Source: Chloromonas sp. AAM2 (lineage: Eukaryota; Chlorophyta; Chlorophyceae; Chlamydomonadales; Chlamydomonadaceae). Taken from it: DNA of 23,942 nucleotides. The first letter of the stretch is position 1, and each line of letters opens with the position of its first letter. A program made the translations under genes and the position numbers. The notes under the pieces were generated by a model. That model made no database searches. It worked only from the letters and a program-made list of their open reading frames with translations, and was not told the DNA's origin. Positions 10,406 through 21,775 of this stretch are shown here, piece after piece. The stretch covers positions 9,836 through 33,777 of the forward strand of contig QAXH01000917.1 of the NCBI GenBank assembly GCA_004335635.1, in the 5' to 3' direction.

Positions 10406-10843
10406 TTATGCCTCATTTCGGCAACCTTGTGACTTTAATGAGGCCTTCCAGTTATGCTGAAAGTTCCACCGGACCCTATAACCAGAGCATGCTGAGCAAA
10501 CCAATGCTGAGCAAACCAATGCATGCTGAGCAAATGCGCGTGGGGTGATCAGAGTTTGATTGAGAGAAATCACTGAAAATTGATTGAGAGAAGGCGTATT
10601 TGTCCCCCAGATTGTGATTGACAGACTGGCTAAAACATCTTTGATTTGTTCAACATGTGGTTGGTCTAGATAAAGCGGCCCATCCTCAGACCCAAGGGCC
10701 TTCAACCCAGGTTGGTTACAAAGCAAAACCCGCTGCACTTCCTTCATTTCTGTACATATGTCCATGCTCGACAAAATTCCACTGGCATCGTCGATGTAAT
10801 CGCTTGTAAGCTGGCTTTGCCTCGAAATCTCAAAAGTGCCCGT
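10406..10843 (-). CDS. Unassigned open frame (145 codons), possible exon or gene remnant
   Basis: The minus-strand frame is open from the base after a stop at 10844..10846 to a stop at 10406. An ATG-initiated subset begins at 10774 (MSSMDICTEMKEVQRVLLC..). The first two thirds have a normal protein composition: YIDDASGILSSMDICTEMKE, then GPLYLDQPHVEQIKDVLAS. The end is shaped by 15-bp repeats (VCSALVCSACS) and looks non-coding. I see no convincing partner exons or start context. It could be an isolated exon, a decayed gene or mobile-element fragment, or chance. I recognise no domain. Confidence 0.25.
   Translation of the reverse strand, partial: TGTFEISRQSQLTSDYIDDASGILSSMDICTEMKEVQRVLLCNQPGLKALGSEDGPLYLDQPHVEQIKDVLASLSITIWGTNTPSLNQFSVISLNQTLITPRAFAQHALVCSALVCSACSGYRVRWNFQHNWKASLKSQGCRNEA
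10489..10518. repeat. 15-bp tandem repeat, two units plus a third displaced copy
   Basis: Two units of atgctgagcaaacca lie at 10489..10503 and 10504..10518. After four extra bases a third partial copy, atgctgagcaaa, follows. Intergenic. Confidence 0.85.
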
Positions 10844-11556
10844 TTAGAGGGCAATCATATGAGTCCACAGGGGCTGTGACAGAAGCCAGGCTTGGCGACG
10901 TACAAACACACACCAATCAACAATGCTTCATGCGCACCAGTTCACACAGGTGCAATGGTTGGTCCAACGCTGCTCGGTCAAAACAGTGTTCAAAAGGTGA
11001 TGAGCCGTGCATACAGGGACACCATGCCTTGCTGATCAGATAAGCAGCAAACAAACACCAGGAGTAGGACACAAACTGCTGGTGGTCCGGATGGCAGCAA
11101 ACATCGTTTTGCACGCCGAACAGCCAGATATTAATTATAAGCTGCATGCATGGCAACTGTGGAAATCTTCAACTCGAACAGCCATGCTTTGCACGTACAT
11201 GTGAGGCAAAGCACTGGCACGTCGTAAGAAAGTCTGCCTAGGCTGCTCTGGCATGGTCACTATCCAGATGAGCATATCCCATGTACAATTGCTGTCTATG
11301 CACAGCGCATGGCTGACGGACAGCCCTGCCAAGCATTGCTTGGATCTGGCATGCGCGAACAAATGAGCACCAGTCAAAAAGCATAAGTAATTGTCAGTGT
11401 ATGGGTGTCAATGTATGGGGCAAGCTGCAGATCAGAGGCAAGCATCATAGGCCTTGACGTTGGCACCAGCCAAACCAGGTACCTGCCTGGCATGACAGCT
11501 GTGATAATGATACAGGCAACCAGCCTGGAAGGTGGCCAGGCCTTGCAACCTGAGCA

Positions 11557-14391
11557 TCACGCGGCAGCCCCTGGAGCCACCCCGCCCCGCCTCAGCACCC
11601 TTACGCCGACGTCCTTGCGTGCTGGCTGCTGTTGCGCCGGAGCTCGGCCCTCCGCTGTCTCGTTCATCATTGGCAGCTGCCTGGACAACGCAGGTGCTGA
11701 CGTTGGCACTGCGGTAATGCCCTGATCTCCTGCCCCCACAGGTGCCTCCGACAGTGCGGGCTGCTTTGCAGGCCGTGGCAGGCGGGACGCCCACGCCCAT
11801 GTGGATGACGTAGACAGGTCTACCGGCTGCCTCACCAGCCACTCATGGCCCGACGGGCGAGGCCCCGTCCCACCAGCTGCTGCCATGCCCACACTCTGTC
11901 GTAGTGAGGTCGCTGTTCTGGCCGATGTTGCAGCTGCACTGCCGCTGGACTGCCACCCACCAGCTGCCGCCACTGCTGCCTGCTGCTGCGCTGCTGGCAC
12001 CAGTGCAGCAGCCACCAACCTGTCCCGCAACTGCCTGCTGCCTGCTGCTCCTGCTGCAGTCTGCCTCTGGAGGTTAGGCGCCATTGTCACCACATTGCTA
12101 CCGGCCAGCTGGAGGGCGCGTCTTTCTTCTGAATGCCTTGGCGCCTGAATGGCACGTTCTGCCTGAGCCATCACAGGTACTGGACCAGCTGTGTGGGCTG
12201 CCATAGGCCCACTACGGCTGGGCTGCTGACTGGCTGTGCTGCCGCTAGGACTAGCTGGCATGCTTGTCGCCACTGATCTGTTATCACTAGCTTGTGGGGT
12301 GGACAGTTCGCCCTGGGGCGATACCTGCTGCTGCTGCTGCTGCTGCTTCTGTACCTGGTGCTGTCCGCCACGTCGCTGCGGCTGGCCGCCGGACCAGTTG
12401 CCCACCCAGCTGCTGCCCCATGCCTTGCTGGTGCCGGCCCCACTGGTGCTGGAGCCAGCTGCTTCTGGAACCTGCGTCTGCTGTTGCCTGTGTGACACAC
12501 TTGCCTGACTGTCCTGCAGCCCTGAGCCATTAGAAAACCCAGGACGTGCCTGTCGATCCGCTGCACGCACTCCCCTCCCTTGTTTCTGCGATGCCGGCTG
12601 CCCTGACGTTGCTGCCTCGGCTGCCTGTACTTCTCCTTGCCCCTGCCGCTGCTGTGGTGGTGCTGGCTGCTGGCTGTCGCCCAGCACACCTGCCTGCACC
12701 TCCGACATGATAGTGCTCATGCGCTGAGTAAGCTCCTCAAACTGCATGATGCACAGACAACCAATCAAGCATGAACAGAAGACAAACAAAAAGGGTGGAC
12801 AGGCGGCTGAAGATAACTCTGCCACTCAAGCTGCCCGGCCGGGTGCGACACTTTCCAACGGCTGAGTGGCCAACGGGAACGACCCACTAGCACTCTTCCA
12901 GGCACCTGTGTTGACCGCATCACGAGGCCACATTGCAGTCCACATGCACTGTAATCGTACACCCAGGTGACACTACGGCTACATGCTGCATGTGCTCTGA
13001 CCCTACTCATGGCCGTACCTTGCTCTTGAGTTGCTTATCCGGCACCGGACTGCGCTCAAACGCCACCAGGTCCTCGTACAACCTGCACAAATCATGTGAT
13101 GGCAAGGGTCATATGGTGTCACTGCTAGCACAAGCTGCCCGCTGCTTGTAATGCTTCGCTCTACACCACGAAGATGCGATGATGGCTCATGATGCACACC
13201 CAACCAACCAAGCCTGCCGTACCGTGCCCACCCCACACTCACATGCCTATGCGTGCCATGCGGTCGCGCCCCATGACCTCCAGAGCCTCCTCCACCTGCT
13301 GCCCGCTAGCGCCCACCAACACGTACTGACGTAGGTAGCTGCATGGATGGCAGGGGTGATAAGGACACGTCAGTCCGGCATCAACTCTGACCCATGTGGC
13401 TAAATTGCCTGCCTAGGTTTTGCCCTTTGACCGTGCATGAAGTAGAGGAGTTCAATGGGCAACACTTCAAATGCACCACCAGCACATCTGGCTACACCTG
13501 CAACTGCCCACAGTGTGTGTCTGAGTGCTTGTGCAGTCATCAGGCTGCCTCAGATCTAATTAAGGACCGGCATGTGCTGACTACTGGATGGGCAGGCTGT
13601 GATTGCAACATGACCTGACGCTCACAAAGCCTGCCACACCTTGCACCCACATGCCATCATCGAGCAAAAGGTTTGTTGTGTCTACCTGGCAGCAGTGTGA
13701 CAAGAATGGACGGCTGTGGCCTTTGAAGCTGCATACCCTGCACACACCTGTTGAAATCCTTAGGCAGCTGCAGCCCGGTGGCTGACATGGATGATGGCGT
13801 AACAGATCCAGACGGGTCAATGTCTGACTGGCTAGGCAGATAGTAGACCGGGTCATCCACTGTGGTGTCAGTGCTGTCTTGTTCCAGCGCATCCATAGCT
13901 AAGTGCCAGCCGCCATGAACAGTGTTGATGTCGTCAAGCAGCTGTTCAAAATGCCGCAGCTCCTCTCCAGACATGTTGGATCGCATCTGTTGCGCCATGT
14001 CCAATGTCATCATGTCGCCCAGCTGATGCACCTTGTCGATGTATTCTGCAGTGAACCTGCTGCTGCCAGAGTTGGGGCTGCTACTAGTGATACTGCTGCT
14101 GCTTTCCTGGCTGGAAGCAACTGGCTGCATGAAGCTGTCTTGCCGTGCTTGCTGATTTGATCCCGTCATGCTGGGCATGCAGGGTCGGACTGTGCGCCGA
14201 CGCCTACGGCATTCTGTAGTGGAACCCGCTGGCTGTGGCCCATGCCAATGCAGGTGGGCATGGCAGAGACGATTGCCTGTGACGGCTGCAGAGGGCTGGG
14301 GGCAGGTCGAGCTGCGATGATTAACATCCGAGACGAGCCGCCGGTTGTTGCACGCCGCGCTCTGAGAAGCCGATGTCGACAACAGCGTCAT
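11557..14391 (-). CDS. Gene D: protein of unknown function with possible organelle leader and Gln/Ala/Ser-rich tail
   Basis: I do not recognise this gene. Exons in sense order are 14391..13748, 13338..13243, 13082..13019 and 12741..11557. They total 1989 nt and 662 residues, with phases 2, 2 and 0 matching. The N-terminus (MTLLSTSASQSAACNNRRL, later RRRRR) is basic and Ser/Thr-rich, like a plastid or mitochondrial leader. Residues 113-170 (FTAEYIDKVHQLGDMM.., EELRHFEQLLDDI) look helical. Residues 207-285 read LPKDFNSYLRQYVLVGASGQ, VEEALEVMGRDRMARIGM, LYEDLVAFERSPVPDKQLK and FEELTQRMSTIMSEV. This non-repetitive core is built across the small exons and is probably the conserved domain. Residues after about 290 are low complexity, including a Q7 run at 12325..12345. 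It is head-to-head with gene E. Confidence 0.78.
12325..12345. repeat. CAG/CTG trinucleotide run encoding Gln7
   Basis: Seven perfect CTG triplets on the plus strand (CAG on the coding minus strand) encode a run of seven glutamines in the low-complexity C-terminal half of gene D. Such runs are prone to length variation. Confidence 0.95.
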
Positions 14392-14780
14392 AATTATACT
14401 GGCGAAGCGTTGGTGTGTGCACGCTACGGCAGGCAGAGAGAAAGCTTGTTCTGGCCTCCCCCACGAAGGGTTTTGGCGCGATATCTGCCAGGTTTCCTAG
14501 ATCAAGGGTTACCGCAGTTGTATGTAGCGCTTCAATGAATTGATCGCGATCAGAATGGCTTGATAGTGTCCGGGTGCCGCCAAGGGACAGTTAAACATAT
14601 ATTCCAACCAAAGCAACTGTATTCCACTTCCTGTGCAGTATCTCTCCAGCCATGTTTCGCAAACGAGTTTAACACGCCCGCCGCAATGAAACCGGCAAAG
14701 AAACGCACAGTCTCGGGGCAGTGTTTTGCCCATCGTGATATGCCTGCTGACACCTGCTGAACAGACAGGGGGAGAAAGAA
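14392..14780. promoter_or_regulatory. Shared 5' region between divergent genes D and E
   Basis: This 389-bp stretch separates the start codons of gene D (minus) and gene E (plus). Near its middle lies the perfect 12-bp palindrome TGATCGCGATCA (14541..14552). A TATA-like catatatt lies near 14594..14601, about 180 bp above the gene E start. No coding exon is evident. Confidence 0.5.
14541..14552. promoter_or_regulatory. 12-bp perfect palindrome in a divergent promoter
   Basis: TGATCGCGATCA equals its own reverse complement and sits between the starts of genes D and E. A dimeric regulator could bind here and act on both genes, but only its symmetry and position support that. Confidence 0.3.
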
Positions 14781-17700
14781 ATGAGGCAACCCTGGAGGAC
14801 TGCCCAGGGCAGCTATCATGCCAGTGATAACTGGCGGCATGCACGCTTGCTGGTACCCCAGCAAGCCAACATCTGCCTGAGACCTTGCAGTCTGCACCAC
14901 CCCAGCACATCCTCACGTCCTACACACACCAGCATACATGCAACAGCCAACGATGGGCCAGCCGGACCACAGCAACCCACCCCAGGCCCCAGGCCAGACA
15001 CCAACACCCGCCCAGCAGCCAGCCAGCGCCCCAAGGACACCCCTGACAGGACACAACGTGAGGCAGCACGTGCGCAGCGTGCCAAGCAGCGCGAATCACG
15101 CAAGGGCGTGCTGGTGCCAGTGCCCCTGCCTGAGGGCCGCTTAGACACTTCTTCCAGCCCCCCTCTGGAATTTCCCGGCAATTTTCAAAATCCTCAAGTT
15201 CTGCCAGGCGTGGCATCTCTGAACCAGTCGTCCAATGCACCGGAAACGGCTGCCTTGGCCCAGATGCTAGCCAGTGCGACTGATCCAGAGGAGCGAGCAG
15301 CCCTGCTTCAAACCATGGATGCCCAAAATGATGCACAGTTGGAAGCACAGTTTGATGCCTTGTCACCGGAGGCTCAGCAAGAAGTGCTGAAAGCGCTTTA
15401 CAGCCCCTACAACGACATGGGTTGGTGGGAGAAACAGCTTCTCACTCCTGTTATGGAGGACGTCTTGCGTGAGGTGCGTGCGGGAGTGCCTGGGGCACAG
15501 GCAAGAAGCCAACGTTTAACTTGTTGAGCAGCCTGCTTACCTTCATAGACTTCTTCAAAACAACGTTGTGAATGTGAGCGGATAGTATTTCTGCCCGGTC
15601 TGTTGCATAACATTTGATCATCTTTCACTTTCATTTCTTGTCAGCGTGATGCACATCAGCAACACTGCCTGCCACACACTCAGGAATCAAAGTAAAGGGC
15701 TGTGAAGGCCTCCATGCGACAAGTGCCTGGTCAATTACTCTTGCGCATTGAGAGCACACTTTCCCACCAGCGATATTGGCTCGCAACTGGCATGCCTGAT
15801 CAATGCATGTACATGACGTCACATGTTTGCCACTCTCCAGGAGTTGGGCCCTGAGCTTGCAGAAGTCATGGACGCCCTGCTTGGACCCGACCCAACCAAA
15901 TCACAGGTGTGTGAAGGGCAGCCATTTCGCCAATGGCGTGGAGCTTTCATAAATAGAGAACAGCTCACAGTCCAGTGTAACACTTTGGGCATGAGCAGCG
16001 TTTGATTGTCAGGCCACCCACTGGTTGTGGATTGTTGTCCCGGGGGTGTTGTTACGTCCTGGGCGTTGCTTGCTCTGCTGATGTTACGTCCTTGCACACG
16101 CCATGTGCTCCGCAGGTCCCTGCAGGAAGGCGCAGGCGCCCCGGCTCGCCAGTCCGATGGAGTGCGGTCGCCTGGCCCAACCCTGCCGCCATGCGCCGCC
16201 GAGTGTCCCAGCTGACACCCCAGCAGAGGGAGCGCTTGCCAGAGGTGAGGTGCGGGCGCTTGGGAGGCAGTGCACGTGGAGGGAAACGTACATGAGCATG
16301 TGCATGGCCGAGGGGTATACATTAGAATGGCCAAGCGTGGCAAGTGTGATGTGTCAGCACTGTTGGCTCCAGAAAGCAGCGGTGTGCCAGGCACGAGCGG
16401 CTCTAGAGAACGAGTTGCAGTCTTCCGCTGTTGACCTTTGGAAATGCATCGTGTGCATTTTTATGGACGTCAATTTGTTCTTGTCTGGGTATGTGTCCCT
16501 TCTGTGCAGCTGTTGGTGACCCTCCATGTATACTCAAGTCTGTTCATGTAATATAATGATAGATAATGTTTGTGGCCTTCTGTGCAGCTGCTGGTGACCC
16601 TCCAGGCACACGAGGAAGCGTACCGGGAGGTGGGCGGCATTGTGGAACGATGGGAAGCAGCGGAGGCGGTGGCGGCGCGCAGGAAGCATGCGCAGCTGGC
16701 GCGCAGAGCGAGAGAGAAAGGGCTCGCGGTGCCTGAGTTGCCGCCCGAACTGCGAGAACAAGCGCCGCTGCTCGACCCTCGGTTTGGGTCGACAACTGAC
16801 CCACGATTACAATCGATGTTCGGAGGGCCGGAGTCAAGGCAATCAGGAGAATCCCAGACATGGCCGTTCCAAGAAGCCCAGCAGCAGGGTCAGCCCGCTG
16901 CAACTGAAGATTTGGATACGGGTGGGGATATGGAAACAAGGTTTTCTCGTGTTCGACAGGTGCTGGTGGAAAGAGGCATGATCGCACCGCGCATGTCGGA
17001 ATCGCTCCAGTCAAACGCCGGCGTGTTAAAAGACAGACAGCGGCGAAATCTAGGGCTTGGGGGCGACGAGGCTGGATTGCAGCCCGATGAGGCCATTGCC
17101 AGCCAGAGCCAGGCGGGTGTTGAAAACCAACCTGCTGCTTCCGTGAAGACCGTTGGCGAGAATGGTGCGAGTCGAGAGGATGGCCCCGGGGCGCAGCGGA
17201 CCAACGAGCAGAACGGCGGGGCGGGTGGTGTGCGGGAAGCCGCCGCTGCTGCTGGGCTAGACCCAGCCATGGTCGAGTTGGTGGTGCGGCTAGACGCGGT
17301 GCACGCGCGGTATAACCCGGAGACAGGCACGGGGTGGGAGGAGGAAGGCCATCTGGGCAGCGCTTACATGCAGTGTCTCAAAAGGTGGGCGCTTTGGTTT
17401 TCAGATCAAATGCCAGCGACCACATGTTGTCCGTTCTTGCCTGCCTAATGTCGACAATGTGCCTTTTGTATGGCGATATGACCACAATCTGCTGCTATTA
17501 GCTTATGTCCATGTGTGTGACCATATGTGTGACAACGGTCTTACGTTTACTGATGAAGTAGTGTCCAAAGGCCCTGACAATGGCTCTGACTGCCCTGCTT
17601 TACAGAGCGGCGTTTTCCCTCGCCACGGCCGCGCGCGTGACTGACGAGGAGACGCTAGCGCAGAGCGGCATGGCGGCTGGGCAGCTGGCGGTGCGGCTGG

Positions 17701-20700
17701 AGGGGGCGCTGGGGGACTTAGCGGAGCTCATGCGACAGGACCTCGAGGCAGGGTGGGTGTGACGTTAGTTTCCAGTGAACGACAGAATGATAAGTAAATG
17801 TCAAAAGGCATAAGTAAACGACCAAAGGTATTCATAGAAAGGCGGGACAGCGAATTGTGCCTCTGATAACTACAGCACATGTTTTACACTGATGATTAGG
17901 CAGGCATTATGATTGAGCACCTGTGCAGTGAGTAGTGTAACTGCCCATGTTTTACAGTGATGAGCAGAAACGCAAGCTGCATGCATGGATGCAAGCATGA
18001 TTATGGGTGGGCGGCACAGCTGATGGGGTCGAACGATGTGGCAGGGTCGGGACACACTGTCAAGGGAAGACCGTTGCTGCTGTAGCATGCTGTCCTATGT
18101 ACTGGCCTGCTGCCAATGTGTGTGTTCGCCGCTGCCCTGCTCCCTTGCATGTCTTCAGTCCCGCTGGCCTGCCCGACCCCGCTGTGCGCTCAGCCCTGCT
18201 GTACCTGCGCACTCAGCTGCTGGCACCGGTGCCACCGGAGGCGATCACTCAGGCAAGGCAGATAAGGGAGTCGAAAACTACATTAGCGCAGTGCACTAGC
18301 GAGATTCAGTTTTAGGCTTTTATCGTTCCTATTGCAATTGCAGTTGGAGTTGACATGTTTTAGTCATCACACGTCACGTTTGGGTTTAGAATGCCAAGAG
18401 CTGCACACTGGAAGCGCCTGTCATGACGGGGTTGAAATGTCATAACAGTCTGGTACGCTTTGCCTGACGCCCGCTGGTTGCTCGCCACTTGTTGCTGTCC
18501 TGTTCTCTGCTTCAGGCATCCCATGGTGTTGGCGGCCCCGCACAGGACCTGCGGGCGGCTGGGGCCCTGTACTTACCGGTGGATGTGACAACCACTGATA
18601 GGTGTGGCTGACAGTGGGGAGGAGGGCACAGGCAATGACCGGGCAATGGGAAGGGAAGCACAGGCACAACATTGCTGCGCAACTGTATGAACGCCTGGTC
18701 TCGAGCATTGTGCCTGCAAAATGGAAAGGCTCTGTTTTGAATTTAGGGGCTGATGCCGTCCGAAGTTTTATGAGCACCCTACTCAGCACCTGGACTCAGG
18801 CATTGAGGCTGCGGTGCTGAAACGCTCATGGCACCTGTGCGCTTAATCGCAGTCCGTTGCTGGTTTTGGTTGCAGGTTGCTCCGTGTTGTTGAGGCAGCC
18901 GAGGCGTGGGAGGCGCTGCATGGCCTGGCCGCGTCCTGGGGCATGCGCAGACCCGGCATACTCCTGGCACAGGCAATGCAGGTAGGGAGAAGCGGTCCAA
19001 GTGTTTTCTGCCCTGCTATGTTGATGGTTAGCTTTGGTGCGCCTGATGTGACTGTTCCTGGGTCGACTCTCTATCCATGCACAATGTTCGTTCTTGACTC
19101 TTGCAATGCCTTTATGTGGATTGTTTTGCCCTAACTCGTGCAGGATATGTCTGCGCTGGGGCAAGGCGACATGCGCTGGTGGGTGATGCGGCCCGACCAG
19201 GAGCAGGGGCAGGGCAAAGGACAGGGTCTAAGGCCGCAGGGCCGAGGGCAGGAGGGCGCCTCAGGGGAGCTGGACGCCATCAGGCAGACGATGAACCGCC
19301 GGCTGGAGGACTTGCTGGCGCGCTCTGCGATGGAGTCAGCAGCTGACACACCTGATGGAAACCCTCAAGGAAACGAACAGAAGGAAGGGGAGGAAGAGGA
19401 GACACTGGTACCGGATGAGGAGCGGATTGAGGTGGGTCAGGACCGCGCCTGAATGCGCCTTGGCAGGTGCTGGTCCCGCTTTCTGGACACGTGTTCTTAA
19501 GCCTTAGCATTAAAGGCATACGTGCTAGGGCCAGGGTCAAAGAGCTGCTGTCTGCACCTGAATAGATACTCACTCTCTACAACGACTAGCAATGCTCCCT
19601 TTGAAGCGAATGTTTTGTTTATAAAGACCCCACATGCGTGCCTTGCACCCCTTGTTTACGCTGCACCATGTTGGTCTGTGCAGGCTCTTGCCTCGCTGGA
19701 TGCGGGAGTGCTGCGGTGCTTACAGGACCTGGACGAGCAGCTGTACTCAGAAGAGGTGTGGAGGGGCTGGGCTCGGTCAAGGGTGCGAAGAGGATCCCGG
19801 GCTGGGCCAGAGTTGAGGATTATCAAGTTGAGGATTATCAAGCAAGGGTTTGAGTGTGATGTTTCTGGCTGGTGCTCGCATATGCATTCAACTGCGTTTG
19901 ACGTGCGGTTGAGCACCCCATGTGCGGCAGGTCACTGCATTGGCCATGCACGACCATGTCTGTGTACGCTTTTTGGTTTCAGGTGTTGATGAAGTGGTCG
20001 CTGCACCCCGTGGTGGGCCCCAGGCTTGCGTCAGGCCGACCTCTCATTGATGTGGAGGACATACACCCCATGTTCAGGGTAAGGCTGCTGGCGTGATAAG
20101 GCTGTTGGCTTGATAAGAAAACCCACTTTGATTCTAGGACTACACCCCCTCCGGGCTGCACGCACAGTCCTATCATACCGCGCACACAGCAGGTGCATTC
20201 TTGGTTCTCACTTGCAAGCTCAGCAATTCCGCCGCTGGTATCCGTGTGTCCATCCTTAGCAAGGTGGCGTGGTTGTGGTGAATGAACCTGAAACACTACC
20301 CTGGGATACACTGACCTTGCGCCCATCTCAACACAAGGTTGTGACCCTTGTGCAGCCATGCCAGACATGTGCTAAAGTTGAATGCTCTGCCCGTGCACCT
20401 CTTCCACAGGATGTGTTTGACCAGTCCCAGTCCGTGCCCTTTGAGGGTGTGGACTACGAGTGGACTGTCAGGCCGCGCAGCGACCCCCTGGCGCAGGCTG
20501 CACTCGCAGTAGAGCGCCTCAAGGCCGCCATGGACGCGGGGGGTGCGGCCAAAGGGCGGTGGGCGGACGACGAGGACGAGGAGGGAGCGGCAGGGGAAGA
20601 AGGGATTGAAGGGCAAGGGGAAGCGGAGGGGAAGGAGGGGAAGGAGGAGTGGAGGGCAGTGTCCAGGCGGGCGGCGTTGGGGCGGGCGGGGGGGGGGGGC

Positions 20701-20818
20701 GGGGGGGCGGAGTGCGGGGCGGCGGGGCGCGGGTGCGGGTTTGAAGGCGGAAGGAGCGCGACAGCGGTTGGCAAGGGCCCGCAGGCGGTTGGCCGAAGGC
20801 GACAGCAGCGAGCAATAG
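14781..20818 (+). CDS. Gene E: large multi-exon protein of unknown function
   Basis: I do not recognise this gene. Exons are 14781..15473, 15841..15906, 16116..16244, 16588..17384, 17606..17752, 18159..18252, 18516..18601, 18876..18981, 19144..19431, 19684..19755, 19983..20078, 20260..20337 and 20410..~20818. That is about 1020 residues, with phases matching up to the last exon. The N-terminus (MRQPWRTAQGSYHASDNWRH..) is basic and Pro/Ser-rich and may be an import leader. Helical, acidic, Ala/Leu-rich segments follow: PEERAALLQTMDAQNDAQLE, YREVGGIVERWEAAEAVAAR and RVVEAAEAWEALHGLAASWG. Later come MKWSLHPVVGPRLASGRPLI and FEGVDYEWTVRPRSDPLAQA. The intron after 18252 has a GC donor (CAG|GCAAGG). 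Exon 12 could instead run straight into exon 13, since that stretch is open. The last exon changes frame at a G run. The start ATG is the first in frame; an earlier exon is not excluded. Confidence 0.75.
16501..16604. repeat. Duplicated splice-acceptor junction in gene E, period 78 bp
   Basis: The 26-bp motif tctgtgcagctg(t/c)tggtgaccctcca is present at 16501..16526 and 16579..16604. It comprises the acceptor plus the first exon bases (CTGCTGGTGACCCTCCA = LLVTLQ). The downstream copy starts the long exon at 16588. If the upstream acceptor were used the frame would be kept, because 78 is divisible by 3, but the reading LLVTLHVYSSLFM meets TAA. Confidence 0.92.
19811..19840. repeat. 15-bp perfect tandem duplication in a gene E intron
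   Basis: Two adjacent copies of agttgaggattatca lie at 19811..19825 and 19826..19840, in the intron between exons 10 and 11. Confidence 0.95.
20080..20113. repeat. 17-bp tandem duplication starting at a splice donor of gene E
   Basis: The units taaggctgctggcgtga (20080..20096) and taaggctgttggcttga (20097..20113) are followed by a further taag. The first unit begins with the T of the GT donor (AGG|GTAAGG) after exon 11. The second unit follows an A, so it lacks the GT. Confidence 0.9.
20688..20707 (+). other. G homopolymer (12 G, C, 7 G) at an apparent frame break in gene E
   Basis: The last exon reads in one frame up to here (..EEWRAVSRRAALGRAGG). Directly after the run, the frame one base further on gives GLKAEGARQRLARARRRLAE and stops at 20816..20818 (EGDSSEQ-stop). 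The original frame continues into sequence that looks untranslated and stops at 20965..20967. One surplus G, either a sequencing or assembly error or a real mutation, would explain both. Confidence 0.6.
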
Positions 20819-21775
20819 TGCAAATTGTCGTGTGGAGATGTGGAATGTCGTGTGGAGTGTGGTTACCGTGTGCAGTCATTCAAATTTCCATCAGAAGTTA
20901 TGAAGTGGAGACGGGTGTCAAGATTGAGGTTGCTCTGACATTACGACACTTTCATTTTGCAGTTTGAACTCCCGCAGATGGGTGTTGAGTGCCCTATAGC
21001 GATGTGCAGCTAAGCTGTACTAGATCATGTGCTTGCGATGATAATGGATTAGACCGTTCCAAGGCACTGCAGGTCACACCTTGCGGCAGAAGGTTTCGGC
21101 TGCCTTGTGTTTGTTGTCTTCTTGTTGTTGCGGCTTCTTGACAGAGGCAAACACAGTAGATAATCACAATCTGGAAAAAAAAACATAACCTGGTCAGAAA
21201 TTACCGCCTGCCACCAGTAATGGCCGCACTAGCCCGGTTGGTGGTCCAGATGTGAGTGTTGGGGCAAATGCAGCACGTTTGTCCCCATATGGAGCAGATG
21301 GAGCACAGCCGGCTGGTTGCTATTCTTATGATGGCCATAGCTCGCCTTTGCAAGCGCCACGATAATGTTTTTGATGCAGGTGACTTGCATTGTCATGCAC
21401 CAGTGCGCACCCTGTGTGTGAGAACTGCATTGAGCGTTCGAACCTCCAAATTCTGATATTTATGCGGCCTGATAAGCATGGTAACCTAGCGGCCCTTAAT
21501 CCTGGTTCAAGTTGAGGTGGGGGTTTGACCGAGCTGTGCCTCCTTGTGACGGGCATCCTGATTGATCACAAATGGATTGGATTAAGAAGTGCTGCATCTG
21601 TTGCGACTGGCGGGAGTTGACTGGCGCATTGTTCTGGACATGGCAATGTCTGCGATCATCTGTCGGAAGCATTCTAAGTTTGAACCAACCACGTGCAACG
21701 ACTGTAACGCAAGAAGTCGTGTGATTGATGGCCTTGACATGTTGACCCGATGCCTTGTGGTTCTGTAGTGGCGTC
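20819..21775. other. Intergenic region between genes E and F
   Basis: About 960 bp that should hold the gene E 3' end and the gene F promoter. A nine-base A run lies near 21175..21183, and an AT-rich gatatttatg near 21457 is a weak TATA candidate. I see no phase-consistent exon. The open frames here are short and lack splice-site support. Confidence 0.55.

Larger units (their letters stand above)
9753..11556. other. 1.8-kb intergenic region between genes C and D
   Basis: This region holds the gene C promoter and the gene D 3' flank. A TATA-like ctatatttg lies on the minus strand about 220 bp above the gene C start. Short direct repeats occur at 10296..10347 and 10489..10518. One open frame of unclear status lies at 10406..10843 on the minus strand. 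I found no chain of phase-matched exons here on either strand. Confidence 0.5.

Noticed and set aside
14938..15144. Second plus-strand frame MQQPTMGQPDHSN.. inside gene E exon 1
   Set aside because: The other frame stays open through PEERAALLQTMDAQ.. to a GAG|GTGCGT donor that joins the next exon in phase. This one ends early.
20454..20879. Long minus-strand frames rich in Pro (PPPPPARP..) opposite gene E's last exon
   Set aside because: They mirror the Gly/Glu-rich plus-strand coding sequence and G runs, and have no splice or start context.
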